DNA of 64,000 nt, taken from Cryptomeria japonica (taxonomy: Eukaryota; Streptophyta; Pinopsida; Cupressales; Cupressaceae). The notes under the pieces were generated by a model, which worked only from the letters and a program-made list of their open reading frames with translations, did no database searches and was not told the DNA's origin. Below are positions 22,416-34,600 of the stretch, one piece after another. The stretch's first letter is position 1; each line of letters opens with the position of its first letter. Made by a program: the position numbers and the translations under genes. The stretch spans positions 694,098,083 to 694,162,082 of the forward strand of contig NC_081412.1 in assembly GCF_030272615.1 (NCBI RefSeq), in the 5' to 3' direction.

Positions 22416-24255
22416 TCACTGGGTGCTCCCTCTATCCTCCTCATCCTTGCAAGGTCTTGCAGATGATGTCCCTCCTGGTCCTGGCTGTGGTGGTCTCATA
22501 GGTCCACTCACCCCCATGCTGCTCAATGCCCTCTGAGAGTGTGCCCTGCTCTCTGTCCTCGATCGTGCCCGATATGAAGGTGCTCTTTGCTCTGGTGGAA
22601 CTGCACTCTCATATAGTGTCCTCCAATGGCATATCTCCTCTCCAGTCTCTACCAACATTTGTCCTAGCTCCCATACACTGGCATTCCGAATCGACCCAAT
22701 ATACTCTGTGACTCTCTGTTCCTCTCGCTGTGCCTGAGCCATCGCTGCATCTCGAGCCGCTGTGAGTCTAGCGATCTCCACTCTGAATTGATCATGCTCT
22801 CTCTCTAAAGTCTCAATGTGATCCTACTGACTCGCTATGGTAGCCCTGAATATCTCCATCTCCTCTGTCCTAGCTGTCTCTGGCTCTATGGGTATGTCCT
22901 GTAATGCCTCCTGCTCCCCATCCTCATCTCTGTCCTCATCATCCCCACCATCCTCATCTCTGTCCTCATCCCCTCCATCATCCTCATCCCCGTCCTCATC
23001 CTCCTTGTCCTCATCATCTCCCTCCTCCTCTCCTATGAGTGGGAAGTCCTCCTGTCGCCTCGGTACTGGAATGTCCAGATCTGTCAATGGCACTGGTCGT
23101 CGTCGTGCAAACCATCTCTCATACTCATCTGTCGTCCCGGCGTCTGCCACATCTAATCTCCAATCCCACTGTCTCTGTTGTAGCTATGAGAAGTCCGCAT
23201 ATGCTGTGTGTGGCTGAATCATACTCCCCCACTGACTCGTCTCTCTGTGAGATCGGGCAAAGTGTGCAGTCCTCCTGGGTACATCTTGCCTCTCTCCAAA
23301 CTGTTGTCTAACTCTCTCTGGCAGGTACAACTCAATCACTCTATGGCGATTCACTGGTCGCCCAATCAGGTACCTCTCCTATCTACAATATGGTAACTCC
23401 TCATTGTCATCTGACCATCCCGAGCAATCATGATATGGCCTCCATATGAACTCTCTCAATCTGTCTAGCTCATGTCGCCAATATAGTATGTATCCAAAAG
23501 GACCCTGTCTCAATGCTCCCCCATAGCAATACACATATGGTCAGTGTGGTACTACCTGTCTATTTGTAATCGGTTGACATATGGCTATGTGCTCAAATGC
23601 CCATACCTGTAGCAATGTGACTCCATAGCTCAAAGTTTGAACTCCTTGATATGCTATCTGATGCAACTGAAAATACAGCATAGCCAGTACACATGGTCCC
23701 CATGCGTACACTGTCCCCTCTGTCGCCATCTGCTCTAGCACTCTTCCCCATCCAATAGGGAATCCATGTCCTCATCTGTCTCCTACTAGTAGACATGCTA
23801 TCACCACTGCTATCACCACGTATCGTCGATCATACTCTGATGCCATAGTCTCCCAGCCAATCTCCCTCTCGACGATATCCAACTCATCTACGTCACACTC
23901 AAACAATCTGCACAGTGCGTCTCTCCCTGTCACTGGGTCATACTCTATCATCTCTCCATGAATCAGAATGCGGAGGATACGCCATACATCCTCCAGTGTC
24001 ACCGTCGCCTCTCTAGTTGCCAGATGGAATGAGGAAGTCTCTGAATGCCATCGCTCTGCCAATGTGGTAAGCAATCCTATGTTTGCCCTAATTCGGGCAT
24101 GAATGTGACATAGTATATCCCCAGTCCTGCTAAAGTATCTCTCTCTGTGCTCCTGAGTCTATGTCATAGCATAAAGCAATCTGGTCGGTTTTCCTGTGTG
24201 ATCAACGGATACTGTCGACTCTGCATCACAATTGGGGCAAATTTTGTCAGTATTA
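22416..24255 (-). pseudogene. Antisense accessory ORF: plant mobile domain + acidic + coiled-coil protein
   Basis: Read against TE-B transcription, one minus-strand frame runs from about 24255 to the stop at 22416, with a few stops (near 24160, 23770, 23530 and 22822). It begins with LLYAMT, TQEHRERYF and TGDILCHIHARIRANIGLLT. Then come LAERWHSETSSFHLATREAT and VTLEDVWRILRILIHGE, the hallmark of the plant mobile domain (MAIN/MAIL1, PP7-long-form family). After about 360 residues there is a D/E-only stretch of roughly 45 residues (22900-23035), then a coiled-coil-like segment rich in A, R and E, and an S/P/R-rich tail. Local GC is higher than around it. Extra antisense ORFs between pol and 3' LTR are known in Tat elements; plant mobile domains are known both in host genes and in transposons. 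Role unknown. Confidence 0.78.
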
Positions 24256-24394
24256 GGGTTTGCTCCTACGGGTTGCATTTCCTCATTTTCATGTCTAATC
24301 AGGGTGTTTTTCATCTAATTTGACCTATTCTACCCTTGTCCCCTTTTTTTGGATCATTGGCATGTCATTTTGACCAAAATTAGGGTTTGCATTG

Positions 24395-24495
24395 CACAAT
24401 TGCGCCTATGTAAGGTAACCTGCACCTGTGTCTCCCTACACAAGTGCAGAAGACCCTACACAAGCACAGGATTCGCCCTACACAAGCGCAGGAGT
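24395..24495. repeat. CTGCGCCTGTGT motifs in both directions, with stem-loop
   Basis: Two forward copies (near 24400 and 24420) and three reversed copies (near 24438, 24456 and 24480) of the leader motif occur just upstream of the antisense ORF start. CTGCACCTGTGT at 24420-24431 and ACACAAGTGCAG at 24438-24449 form a 12-bp stem with one mismatch and a six-base loop. Confidence 0.65.
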
Positions 24496-25011
24496 CCTTT
24501 TCTGCATCCCCTGTGGGCGCCGCAATGTCCCGCAAGCACTCAAGATTCATGAAATTGAAAACATTGGGTATTTGCGATCCATACCACTGCTCCTGCATTG
24601 TCCGATCATTTGAATGTGTGTACACGTTCCCCGAGGTGATCCACCATTGGAATGTTCGCCATCTCTCTGCAAGTGTTCTTGTCCAGAGCAACAAATTCTC
24701 CTACTTGGCTAGTGCAAATGAGCACTTTTTCACTCTCTTGGCCTCATTTATAGATCTTTGTCAGTGCGTAGATGGACGTGCACTCTCTTCATCTTATGTT
24801 GGTCTCGGTCTTTTGCATCTTCAATTGCTTGTCCTTCATGCATCCGGTATCCGATTGTCAGTCCGTTCGATCCTATCCTTTTTATCGATCAATTGGCCTA
24901 TTTTCTGCATGTTTCCGACCAATTCCTCGAGGGGGCATGCATATGTCATGATTATTGTCTGGGGCATTTTCATTATTGTTCTTTGAAACAATGCTTAAAA
25001 TCACATTGTCT

Positions 25012-25026
25012 CAAAGAGGGGCAAAA
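25012..25026 (+). other. TE-B polypurine tract
   Basis: AAAGAGGGGCAAAA lies directly before the 3' LTR start at 25027. This is the expected plus-strand primer. TE-C has AAAGAGGGGAAAA in the same place. Confidence 0.85.
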
Positions 25027-26548
25027 TGTAGACACCTAAAAATGGTCAACGCTTGCGGAGTCATACTTTAACATTTGCGCATTGCCTCATTTTAGGTTTT
25101 TGCATCGCATTAACATTTCTCCTATGATTCGTACTTGGTTTTTATCATTTGCGAACATCGAGTCATTCTTCTACATTCTTCATTTATCTCGCTCTCGAAT
25201 TTGGTCTTGTCGACAACACTATCCAGTCATGATTTTAATCGATCTTATCCTATTACATCAATGTGCGTGCTTATTTGTCATCATTTTGGACATCGTCAAT
25301 CCTAATTAGGGTTTTGTCCTCCTGTCAATCTTGCGATTGATTTGTCATCGATCGTTGTCCTCTTATCAATCTTGTCGTTTAACGATCGATTTGTCATTGG
25401 TCGTTGTCATGTTCGATCTTGTCATTTTGCGATCGATTCGTCATTGATCGTGGTCATTTTCAATCTTGTCATTTTGCAATCTATTTATCATCAACTCTTG
25501 TCATCTTGTTCGATCTTGTCATTTTGCGATCGATTTGTCATCGATCATTGTCTGTCTCAAATATGTCAATTTGGATCAATTTGTCATTGTTCGTCGTCAA
25601 TTGGCGCATTTTCTTAATCAAATCATTTATCACATTGGTCATTTATCAATCCGAAATCAAATCATGATCGAGTCAATTATCTTTCATCAAGACCTAATTT
25701 GTCTTCTAGGGTTTCGTGTTTTAATCATTTAACCTGGTTTGTCATTTCTTCCTTTAGGATTAATAAATTATTTATTTGTCCTAAGTCTTCTCATTGCAAT
25801 TAAATGTTCATTTAATTGGCTAATTATTCCTCTTTGTGAATTAATTAATAAATGATAAATTATTAATTAATTTACCTAATTTCTAATTTTCTATCAATTT
25901 CTTAATTCCTAAATTCTTAATTCTCTAATTTTTCTATTTTCTAATTCCTAATTTCAATTTCCTCCTATTTCTCTCCTAAATTCATGGAAATGACATGTCA
26001 ATTTGTCATAAATTTGTCATAATTGACAATCAATCAATTTTGACATAGAAGTTGTCATAATTTGTCATAAATTATCAATCAACAAATTTTGCATAGAAAG
26101 TGCATAATTTGTCATAATTTGTCATAATTGACATAATTGATTTGCAATTTCCATTTGAAATTGAATCATGCTAATCTTGTCATCTCTCCAATTCTTTTAT
26201 AAATTGGATGATCTTCATCAATCAAGGCTAATAATTGGTAATCAGACTATCGAATTTACACTTCTAGTACTCTTGATCAAAAATCTTGTCTACTTGCTTT
26301 CAATTGTGTGTGTGCACTTGTAGGTGAGATCCACAACCAAACCATTTGAAGAGGAAAGAAGAACAATGGAGCTGCATGAAGGAGCATTCAAATCACATCT
26401 TTGGTTTGCATAATCTTTGCTTTTGAATGTTTTTATTTCATGTCTCTATTGATTGTTGTTTAGGATAGATCATTGCAAAGAATGCATTTGTGATTGAGCT
26501 ATTATTCATATTACTTGTTTGTGATGATTTCCTATTTCCTAACATACA
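25027..26548 (+). repeat. TE-B 3' LTR
   Basis: Same start and end as the 5' LTR. About 30 differences and a few one- to three-base indels separate the two, concentrated in the minisatellite. A TATAAATT is kept at 26198-26205. Confidence 0.95.
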
Positions 26549-27988
26549 CTGCTCTTGGAAATAATTTTTAAAATCCTCCCATGACCCTATGCTATTAACT
26601 GGAAGACCTCTGAGCCAATCCCTTGCATCATCAACTAGGGATTGAACAAACAGTTTCATGATGACATCTTCATCCACTATCTCATAATCATTTATTAAAT
26701 CCCCAAAAGATTTCATATGTTCCTTAGTGCTAATGGCATTATTCCCAGCAAATTTATGGAGTCTATCTCTTAACTCAGTAGGAACATGATTGGGATATCC
26801 TGGGATCCCATCAAAGAACAATTGTCTATATTGTTCTAAATTGATTGGTCTCCTTTGAAAAGGGGTAATAGCATTACTATTTCCCATGTTCATTCTAATT
26901 TTTGGAATTGGAGATTGAGATATTTTGGTGTGATGATCATTCACAAGGATTTGACTCACTGATGCTACATTAGCTGGTATTGCAGGTTGAATTCTAACAG
27001 GGGGAAGGGAAATATGTTGAGGATCAGGCTTATTGAGATCTTCTGATGGAAATGTAATAGGGGGAGCCTTTAAGTAACTAATTTTTCTTTTTACTTCTTG
27101 ATTTGCTGCTTCTAATTCAACTTTCTCTAGTTCCATTTGGAGATCCTCCTTTTCTTTCCTCATTCTTTCCATTTCTTTCTCATGTGATGACAACCTATGA
27201 GAAATCTCCTCTGCAGTTTTAGATCCAGTTCCATCATCGACCCATTTCCATTTTCCTTTATCCACATTAGTCCTAAGAAGTTGAGAATCACTAAATAATT
27301 CCTTGTTAGGTTGAACTACTGACCTATATGCTTGCTTGGCTTTAGGGATCAGGATTTCTCTGATCACAAGGCCTTCTTCATCACTCTTTTCTCTTTCTTT
27401 GGCCAGTACCTCAAGATCAGCTATCTACCTAAGAAGCCTATCTCTCTCCATTAATTTAGCTTTGACCTCTTTCTCCCTATTTGCTTCCTTTTGGGCTCTT
27501 AGGGAAATTAGATGGTGAACTCTTTTGTTCAGATCATCAATTTCTTGGGACACTTTATCTTCATCAGGGAAATTTTCCTCAGAATCTGACATATTGACTT
27601 GGTCTATGTCAATTAAACTAATGTTTCCATCTATTGTTCTAGGCACAAAGTGTCTAATTGCATTTGAACTTTTCCTATCTCTTGCAGAAACACTAACATG
27701 GGACAAATCTTTATTTAAAACATGAGCATTATCAATATTTCCAAACAATCCTGAATGGAAACCTAATATATCATGTTCCGAATCTCTGGAAGATGAATTA
27801 GACTGTGCATAAATAGGTCGATCAGGCATCTTACCAGTATTATTTTTCTTTTGTACCCAAGCAGCATTTGATGGCTCATGTAGCACAGATCTCTTCTGAC
27901 CTCTTCGTGACTGCTCTAGTAAACCTTCTTGCAAAGTTTCATGAGGATGCTTCTTCATGAATGATCTGGTGTTTTTTCCTCCTTGCAT
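26549..27988 (-). pseudogene. TE-A gag, 5' half
   Basis: It starts MQGGKNTRSFMKKHP at 27988, about 190 bp after the PBS. The first 300 residues are charged with coiled-coil character (KEMERMRKEKEDLQMELEKV near 27170). A stop near 27425 splits the reading. The gag core begins near 26800 with TPFQRRPINLEQYRQLFFDG, then AGNNAISTKEHMKSFGDLIN and the block DDARDWLRGLPVNSIGSWED. It ends at the CTGCT duplication of TE-B and resumes at 8789. Confidence 0.82.
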
Positions 27989-28034
27989 TACGCTTGTCTT
28001 CTTTTAAAATTATTTACAATTCACAAGGACTGGT

Positions 28035-28062
28035 TCCAATATGACAGAGTCGCCACCCATAG
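28035..28062 (-). other. Second TGGCGACTCTG motif in TE-A leader
   Basis: GGTGGCGACTCTGTCATATT on the minus strand repeats the first 12 bases of the PBS-like motif at 28195-28178, about 140 bp downstream. It could be a duplicated or displaced primer site. Confidence 0.4.
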
Positions 28063-28177
28063 GAATATGGGAATTATGAAAACAAGCATTTAGAATAATA
28101 TGCAGGAAATCCACAAACACAATGATTTACTCTACAAACTTAAGCACAAATCTGCGTCTGGATCCTTAATGTGACTC

Positions 28178-28195
28178 TCCCCAGCAGAGTCGCCA
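28178..28195 (-). other. TE-A primer binding site candidate
   Basis: TGGCGACTCTGCTGGGGA on the minus strand starts with TGG and has the form I associate with the tRNA-Arg-type site of Tat/Ogre elements. It sits 190 bp before gag, and a CA at 28201-28200 could be the LTR end. If this is the PBS, the 5' LTR is about 6.7 kb. Confidence 0.6.
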
Positions 28196-29139
28196 CTTTT
28201 GTTGTCTTCAAAATCTGATTCACCTCAACATCCTTATAATAAAATGATTTAAACTTTGTGTAGAAGAGATAGTAAAGGGAAGGAAACTCTTAGGACAACA
28301 TATGACAAGGTTTGATTTAACCTTCTACACTTTGGACTTACTTAGAGTCCAGACGAGTATACCTTTGTGAACTAAATTCACACTTTCAAAAGATAAATCC
28401 ATAGCAAACCAGTCCAGAAAACTAGTGGATCTAATCACCTTGAAACCAATTGAAACAAAGGAATGAAAATTATACTCATATTTAGTATTTTGATCTACAA
28501 AACATGCAATAGAAAACCTTGATTTATACCAGTGCCTTATCCAAGGTCACAGAGTCATCAAAATTCAAACAATACTCCCCAAACAAAATATCTCTACACA
28601 TCCCATTGGCTCAGCTTCTGTTAATCCTTATATATGCCTGACATACATGAGAATTTATGCACACTGAATCAAACTATGCTCATCAAGATTCAAAATATCC
28701 TATGAAGAATTTACTGGTAGAAGCGATCCCTACATATTTAATTTCCCTCCTAAAGAGAAAAGCTAGTGAGCACATCTACTGAAAATTGCCTTACAATCCC
28801 CATTCAAACAAAATAACCCTGGATTATTCAGAATGAATCAATAAACAACTGCAAGCACATTCAAAGACAACACAAAGTTTTACTCAAAACCGATGGTCTG
28901 TATATTGATATATTTTCAAGAAAGTATTACAAAGACTTTTGAATATTCTCCATTAAACTTAGAAAAGCTCAGATAAATTTTTAAAACATTTTCTTACAAT
29001 TCTTTGCGATCATTTTTCTCTTAATCTTGGTATCCATTTATAACAATATGGATGCACATAGCTTCGGACTTTCCTAGGAGAATTTTTTACAATTGTTGCT
29101 TCTCAAGAAGAAGTTACAAAACCTTTTGCAAAATGGTTA

Positions 29140-32100
29140 CAAGTCCTTTTCAACCTTTGCAGCTTCTTCTACTTGCTGTTCGGTTGCAACCTCTTCTAAC
29201 TGTTCAGGAGCACCCTCTAACTACTCTACATCCTAGATGGCATATTTCATTGTCCATTCATTGTACACATCATCAATTGGCCACGTGAAATCAATCTCTT
29301 TTGTCTTAGCCTTGGTCAACCTTTTCCAGGAATTTCTCATTTTGTTGACTTCTGAATTAAGAAAACCATAATGAGACTTGATTTTCTCTATCTCCTAAAT
29401 TGTCACAACAAAGAAGGAACCATCATCTAGATCAATAGTTCCTTTAATCCTGGCTGACAATTTGGCCCCTAATTCCTTGATCCACACTTGTTTGTCTTTC
29501 AGTTGATCTGGGCTGGCAAAAACTCCTGGGAGCAACTCAAAAACTTGATCAATATACTACTTTTTGTACAAATTAATTTTCATATCAGCATTATCCACCC
29601 CTTTTGCTAATTTCATTAGATCCTTGGTGGTATCACAAGTGGATTTGATGATAGGATTGGCCCCTGCTTCATCATAAGATGCACAAATAAACTCCAAGTC
29701 CTGCTCTCTAGGGTTCCATTTGTCAAAAATAGGTGTCAGAATGGCTTTATCTCCATTGAGCTCATTCCTCATTTCCAGAATCTTGCTTATATTATTGTAT
29801 AGCAATGAGGCACTCATTGTATCCGCAAAACTTCAAATAGTAGCTCTTACTTTATCCTCATATTTCTTGGCATACAGGGCCTGAGCTTGTTTCAGATTCT
29901 CTAGCTCTTGAGGAGTAATCTCAATCATTTGGGAGGTGGAGGGTGCTGGAGATGGTGGGAACTCAATGATAGGATTGTTAGGTGGAGGTCTTGTAGGAGA
30001 AGAGGAGATCATCAGTGTTGAAGACTTACCTTGATGGTACTATCCTGTCAACTGGCTTTGCAGCTTAGCAATGATGCTATCTCTACCTCTTACCTCTTCC
30101 TTAAGATTGTTATAGGCCTTTAGAATTGTCTCCAACTTGACTTAGAGGTCTACTTTCTCCTTCGCATCATTTTCTGCTACTGCAACACTGAATTTTGAAG
30201 TCTCTAACATAGTACTAGTAGCTTCTACCACCCCTGTGCTATGCACTCTCTTTAATATCATTCCACCAAGGTAGCTTGACCCTTGGGTATCTTTGCTTTT
30301 CTTATTTTCATCTCTCTTAAGAGACCACATGACAAGTGCAACATTATCCTTTGTTGAAAGTGATTCCCTCCATGGGCTTAGTCTCTTTCCTCACTACCTC
30401 TAGAACTAGGGCATCTGCTATATCCCACTTAGGGAGAATAAGCACTCCAGCTTGTGCCACCATATCTCTTCCTTGCTCAAGAGTGATGGTTTTAAATTCT
30501 TCCATCATTTCCTATTTTATTTCTTCCTCTACCAGAGTTGGATCTTTGCTAAGCTGCTCACCTTTTCTTTTCTCGCATCTTGCATTGTATTTATCTATGT
30601 TTTGTTTCCATACAAACTGCATAAATGCTCCTGAAGTGACAAAATTGTTGTCAGCCAAGAAGTCATCACTGGCTTACTTTATCTAAGGATCCAACTCCTA
30701 GCCTTTAAGTTTAGTGGTAGTAAAATTCATTTCAGTAGCAAGGGGTTCTTCTGGCATTCCTTCCTCTACCTCATCATATGTGTAGGCAATTTCCCCTAAA
30801 CTGCCCATTTGTAAAAGTTGCTCAGCTACTGCTTGCTCATCTCCTATGTGGATAGGGGATTGGGATGGAGAGTACAAAGGTGTATCAGATTGTACTTATT
30901 TTCCTACTCTCTACTTTTTAGGGCTCTCTTGGATGTTGATCACATCTTGTATCTTCATCTTTTCTTTGGAGGTAGAGGGCTCCCCTATTGTAGGCATCAA
31001 CACACTATAACTAGATTTCATGTGCAGGGTATAGTTACTAGGAGGGATTGCTTTGGTGGAGGCAGACCTACTTAGAATCATTCTTTCCTTCTCAAGGTTG
31101 CTTTTAATCACAACTTCCCTGTTCTACTTCAGGGTCTGCATCACATCCTCAAAGCAAACAATTAGAAACTTGATTTTCTCCTCCAGAGGGAAAAAACTAG
31201 ACAATGGGTCATTGGTGGCATCAAACTAATGCACAAAGTCTAAGGCTTCCTTATAAGCCACCCATTTCTCTTTTCTCAGTTCATGCTCATCCAAATCAAA
31301 TTGATTTCTAATGAGGTCTTCAAGAAACTGAAATTGATGGGATCTTCCTCTACACATTGCCCTCTTTCTGAATATGCCATTGAAGAAGTCTTCTGGATCT
31401 GCACATCTGGATATTGCAGTTGACAAATGATAGGGTTTGAGAAAGTCTTCAAAACAATTCCAACCCCCCTTGGTTATTATAAATTGATGGGCTATGGTAA
31501 CCATAGGGAAAATAGTCCCTTTACCCCTGCATGTCAACTCTACCTCTTGTACATCACCAATCTATCTAAGGACTTCTACAATTCCCACTTTGAGAGGGAC
31601 CTAATATGGCAACAAGAATGGAGTGCCTTTGAAACCAAAAACTCTTAAAATAGTTGAGACTAGGTACAGATAAATGTCACCCCAATTGTGAACAACCTTT
31701 ATTCTCTCTGCAAATTCTTTTGGTCTAATGAATTCCGAAAGAACCTTGGGGATTCTTGGGTTCTCTGAGTAGAGGAGAGTCTTGAGCTTGGATGCAAAAT
31801 ATTAATGAAACTTCAAGAAACTGGCATCCTCTCTATCCCATGACAAGATAGTACTCCATAGTTGCACTGGCATCTTTTCTCCTTCCTTCTCTTTGATAAG
31901 GTCTAGTCCACTGGCAAAGTAATCACCTCCTTTGAACAAAAACAAATGCATCAAGAGTGAGTACCATCTAAAAGGCCTATCCACCTTTCCATTCTTTATT
32001 CCTACTAAACCTGCATGGATAGCATCAGCAATGAAAGAAGCATAATCAAATGTTACTACAAGGGAAGGATTTAAAATTTGAGCAATCATTAGCAAGTAAT

Positions 32101-32780
32101 GATTGGGCATATTTGCTTCAGCATCTTCTCCCAAAACTTGGCAGAGTGAGAAATACATTCCATTAGCCCTGAGGGTGAACAAATTTAATGAGAAGGGCTC
32201 TTCTGTGTTGGGTCCTACAACTGTCAACTCACCTATCTTCACAAAAAGTTCCTTAAGAGGCCCACCCCTAAGGTGATTTCTCTGTGCACTGTATATTTGA
32301 GCTAATGATTTAAAGTTTATGGGTTCCAAAAAATTTGTAAACTCATTGAGCCCAAAACTCTTCAGTATTAATTTCAATAAGGGCTTTTCCATTTATATCC
32401 CTAATGCTTCTGGTATCTGGAACATAATTGTGTGCAATTTGAGTCAATAGATCTATGTCCATGAATACCCCTGGAACTACCAACTTTCCTACATCTAACT
32501 CCCAGATGCTATTTTGTGGGGCCAGAGAATTCCTCATTCCAAATCCAACCTTGAATAACCCCAACCCAGACAATTTGACTTATGGATCTCTCAACCTATT
32601 GCCCTTGTCATATAGCCCTTCTCCTATCTTCAAATTTGGAGCTCTAGACACAAGCTCTTTTACTTTTGAGGCTTGGTTATTTGACAACATCAACTGCTCA
32701 AGAAAAGCATCACAAATGGCCCTCTCCTGATAATTAGCCTTCCCGAAAAACTCCCTCTTAGGTTCCATTTGAAAATGCAA
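29140..32780 (-). pseudogene. LTR-borne ORF (ORF0) of TE-A, full-length copy
   Basis: A broken minus-strand reading starts MHFQMEPKREFF at 32780. Readable pieces are 32780-32343, 32392-31802, 31537-31226, 31111-30911, 30330-30142 and 29817-29140, roughly 1,200 residues in total. The first 400 residues match the left copy. The middle has SRCADPEDFFNGIFRKRAMC; the later part has proline-rich and charged linkers and a helical region (MSASLLYNNISKILEM). No RT, integrase, zinc knuckle or transmembrane segment is visible, and I do not recognise the family. Its place before gag resembles the extra first ORF of Ogre elements. The odd point is that the PBS follows it, so it appears to lie inside the LTR. 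Confidence 0.6.
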
Positions 32781-33119
32781 GCAATAAAAAAACTACCCCA
32801 AAATGGTTCAGCGATGAATCAAGACCTTAATTAAAACACTATAAAGCAATTACCACACAGGAATACAGGAAAACCTAAATTTAGCTTGAATGAATCTTCC
32901 CTACAATTGAATTGACTCGCTCTATATCTAAAGAAAAAAGCTTTGTATCTTCTCTTATGCAACAATTCTTCTGAATGATACCCTTACTCAATCAATAGGA
33001 GATCATATATGGTACCCAGGGTCTTAACTACAACATTGATTCCGCATGCTTCGGTCGTCCCTTTAGAATTGAATTAATGAGACAATTCATATTTTTCACT
33101 CCAACGGGCCACAATGTTC

Positions 33120-34600
33120 CTGCAATTCTTTCCTTTCACTTTTTTGCTATTTCGCGAAGCATAACCTTCAGGCAATTTCGATAAGCAAAATCACGCCAAC
33201 CGTCCGATCAAAATAAACTTGATCGGCCATTATACTGACTTAACTATCTTACCTTCGCACTGGGCCCCACCTCCTTTTCACCATTTTGCAGACTTTATCT
33301 TTTGAGCACTTCTCCTTCATGAAACAATGCCAGACATTAGATAGAACTCTAACTGGTCGGCCTTTAATTCTCACCGAGATCATAGACATCTATACTAACC
33401 ATGTCTTTACCTTAACTGCTAGCGGTCTTTTGCTATTTCGTGAAGCCTAAACATTTGTCAACTTTGGCTTGCAAAACAATGTCAAGTGTTGGATCAAATT
33501 AGAGATGACCATCCTTTAAGGGAAGCCCTTTATGCCTGCTTTGCTAATGCCGCCTTTTATTGGTTATTGATTACCACGTGGCACTCAACCATTGGTTTTA
33601 GAAAATTGTTCAAGCCTAGTTCCACGTTGGCCACTTGTCTCTCCCTTTTACCATGGGTTACACCTTGGTGGGCCCTTAGCTTCTTCTGAAACCACGTGTC
33701 CACCGACACGTCACCATCTAGCCTTACACTGGATGAACCTCTATTACTTTCTCTATTTCATGAAGCGTATCCTTCAAGCATCTTGCAACCGTGAAATAGC
33801 ACCGACCGTTGGATCAAAACAAAGTCGATCCTCTTTTAACCTTATGTTTTATCTACCTTTGGGGATGAAAAACCTTTTCACCATTTCACAGAGTATAAAG
33901 CACGAGCATCTTACCCTTGCGAATTCATGCGGGCCGTTGGATTATTTTCTACTTACTCGGTGCTTAACCATCTGAACAGACTCTAGCAGACGTGGGCCCT
34001 CTGACTCAACCACAAACACCTGGCATCTAGTCACTTTCAGAGCTGACATGTCAGTCTTTCATTTGCTAAGAGAAAACACTAGGTTCCAATTAATTTTTAC
34101 CACCTACATCTGCCAGGTCACCTCTTATCCCATGACATGACTCACCTCTGGGACCCACCTTCTCTTAACCCTTCGAACCCGCCTCACTGACTATTGTAGT
34201 CTCTGCCACGTGCAACCATCTCACTCACTTTCTAGACCAGTTGGACTGTCTACTTGGAGTGCCACATCATTTTGCCATTTCGTGAAAGATAACTGTCGAG
34301 CATTTTCATCCTATGAAATAGCACAAACCATCGGATCAAATGGGACTTGATTGCCTTTTAGTCACTTAGAAAATCCTCGCATGCAGGGTCCCACCAAATG
34401 ATTTCACCATTTCATGAAAGGTATTTCGCTTACAAGTTTAGGTTGTGAAACAACGCCAGCCATTGGATCTTGGACAAGATGACACCTCTTTAAACCTTAC
34501 CAAAATCGCCATTTTGAACGCAAATCCTTTTCGCCATTTCGTGGGTCTTAAACCATGCGCAACTTCGCCTGGTGAAATAGCGAAAACCATATATCTTCCT
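33120..34600. repeat. TTTCGCGAAA-like repeats in TE-A U3 (right copy)
   Basis: This is the counterpart of 1540-3010. TTTCGCGAA is kept at 33150-33158 where the left copy has TTTCACGAA. The left palindrome at 2815-2824 reads TTTCATGAAA here at 34410-34419. The changes are those expected from deamination of methylated CG. Confidence 0.6.

Larger units (their letters stand above)
8795..26548 (+). mobile_element. TE-B: young giant Tat-type gypsy element with antisense accessory ORF
   Basis: Both ends are exact: LTRs 8795-10312 and 25027-26548, starting TGTAGACACC and ending TACA, flanked by CTGCT. Total length is 17,754 bp. Internal order is a 2-kb leader, gag, protease, G-patch spacer, RT, RNase H, archaeal RNase H, integrase, A-rich and repeated non-coding DNA, an antisense plant-mobile-domain ORF, and a polypurine tract. 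By eye the LTRs differ at about 30 of 1,520 positions, so the insertion is recent. It sits inside the gag of TE-A. RNase H type and layout place it in the Tat (Ogre/Retand-like) lineage. Confidence 0.95.

Noticed and set aside
22837-23217. Serine/proline-rich plus-strand ORF of 126 codons
   Set aside because: It is the mirror of the D/E-rich stretch of the plant-mobile-domain ORF on the minus strand.
24444-24986. 180-codon plus-strand ORF
   Set aside because: Lies between the antisense ORF start and the polypurine tract, overlaps the repeated motif, has no recognisable domain, and looks like chance in a stop-poor stretch.
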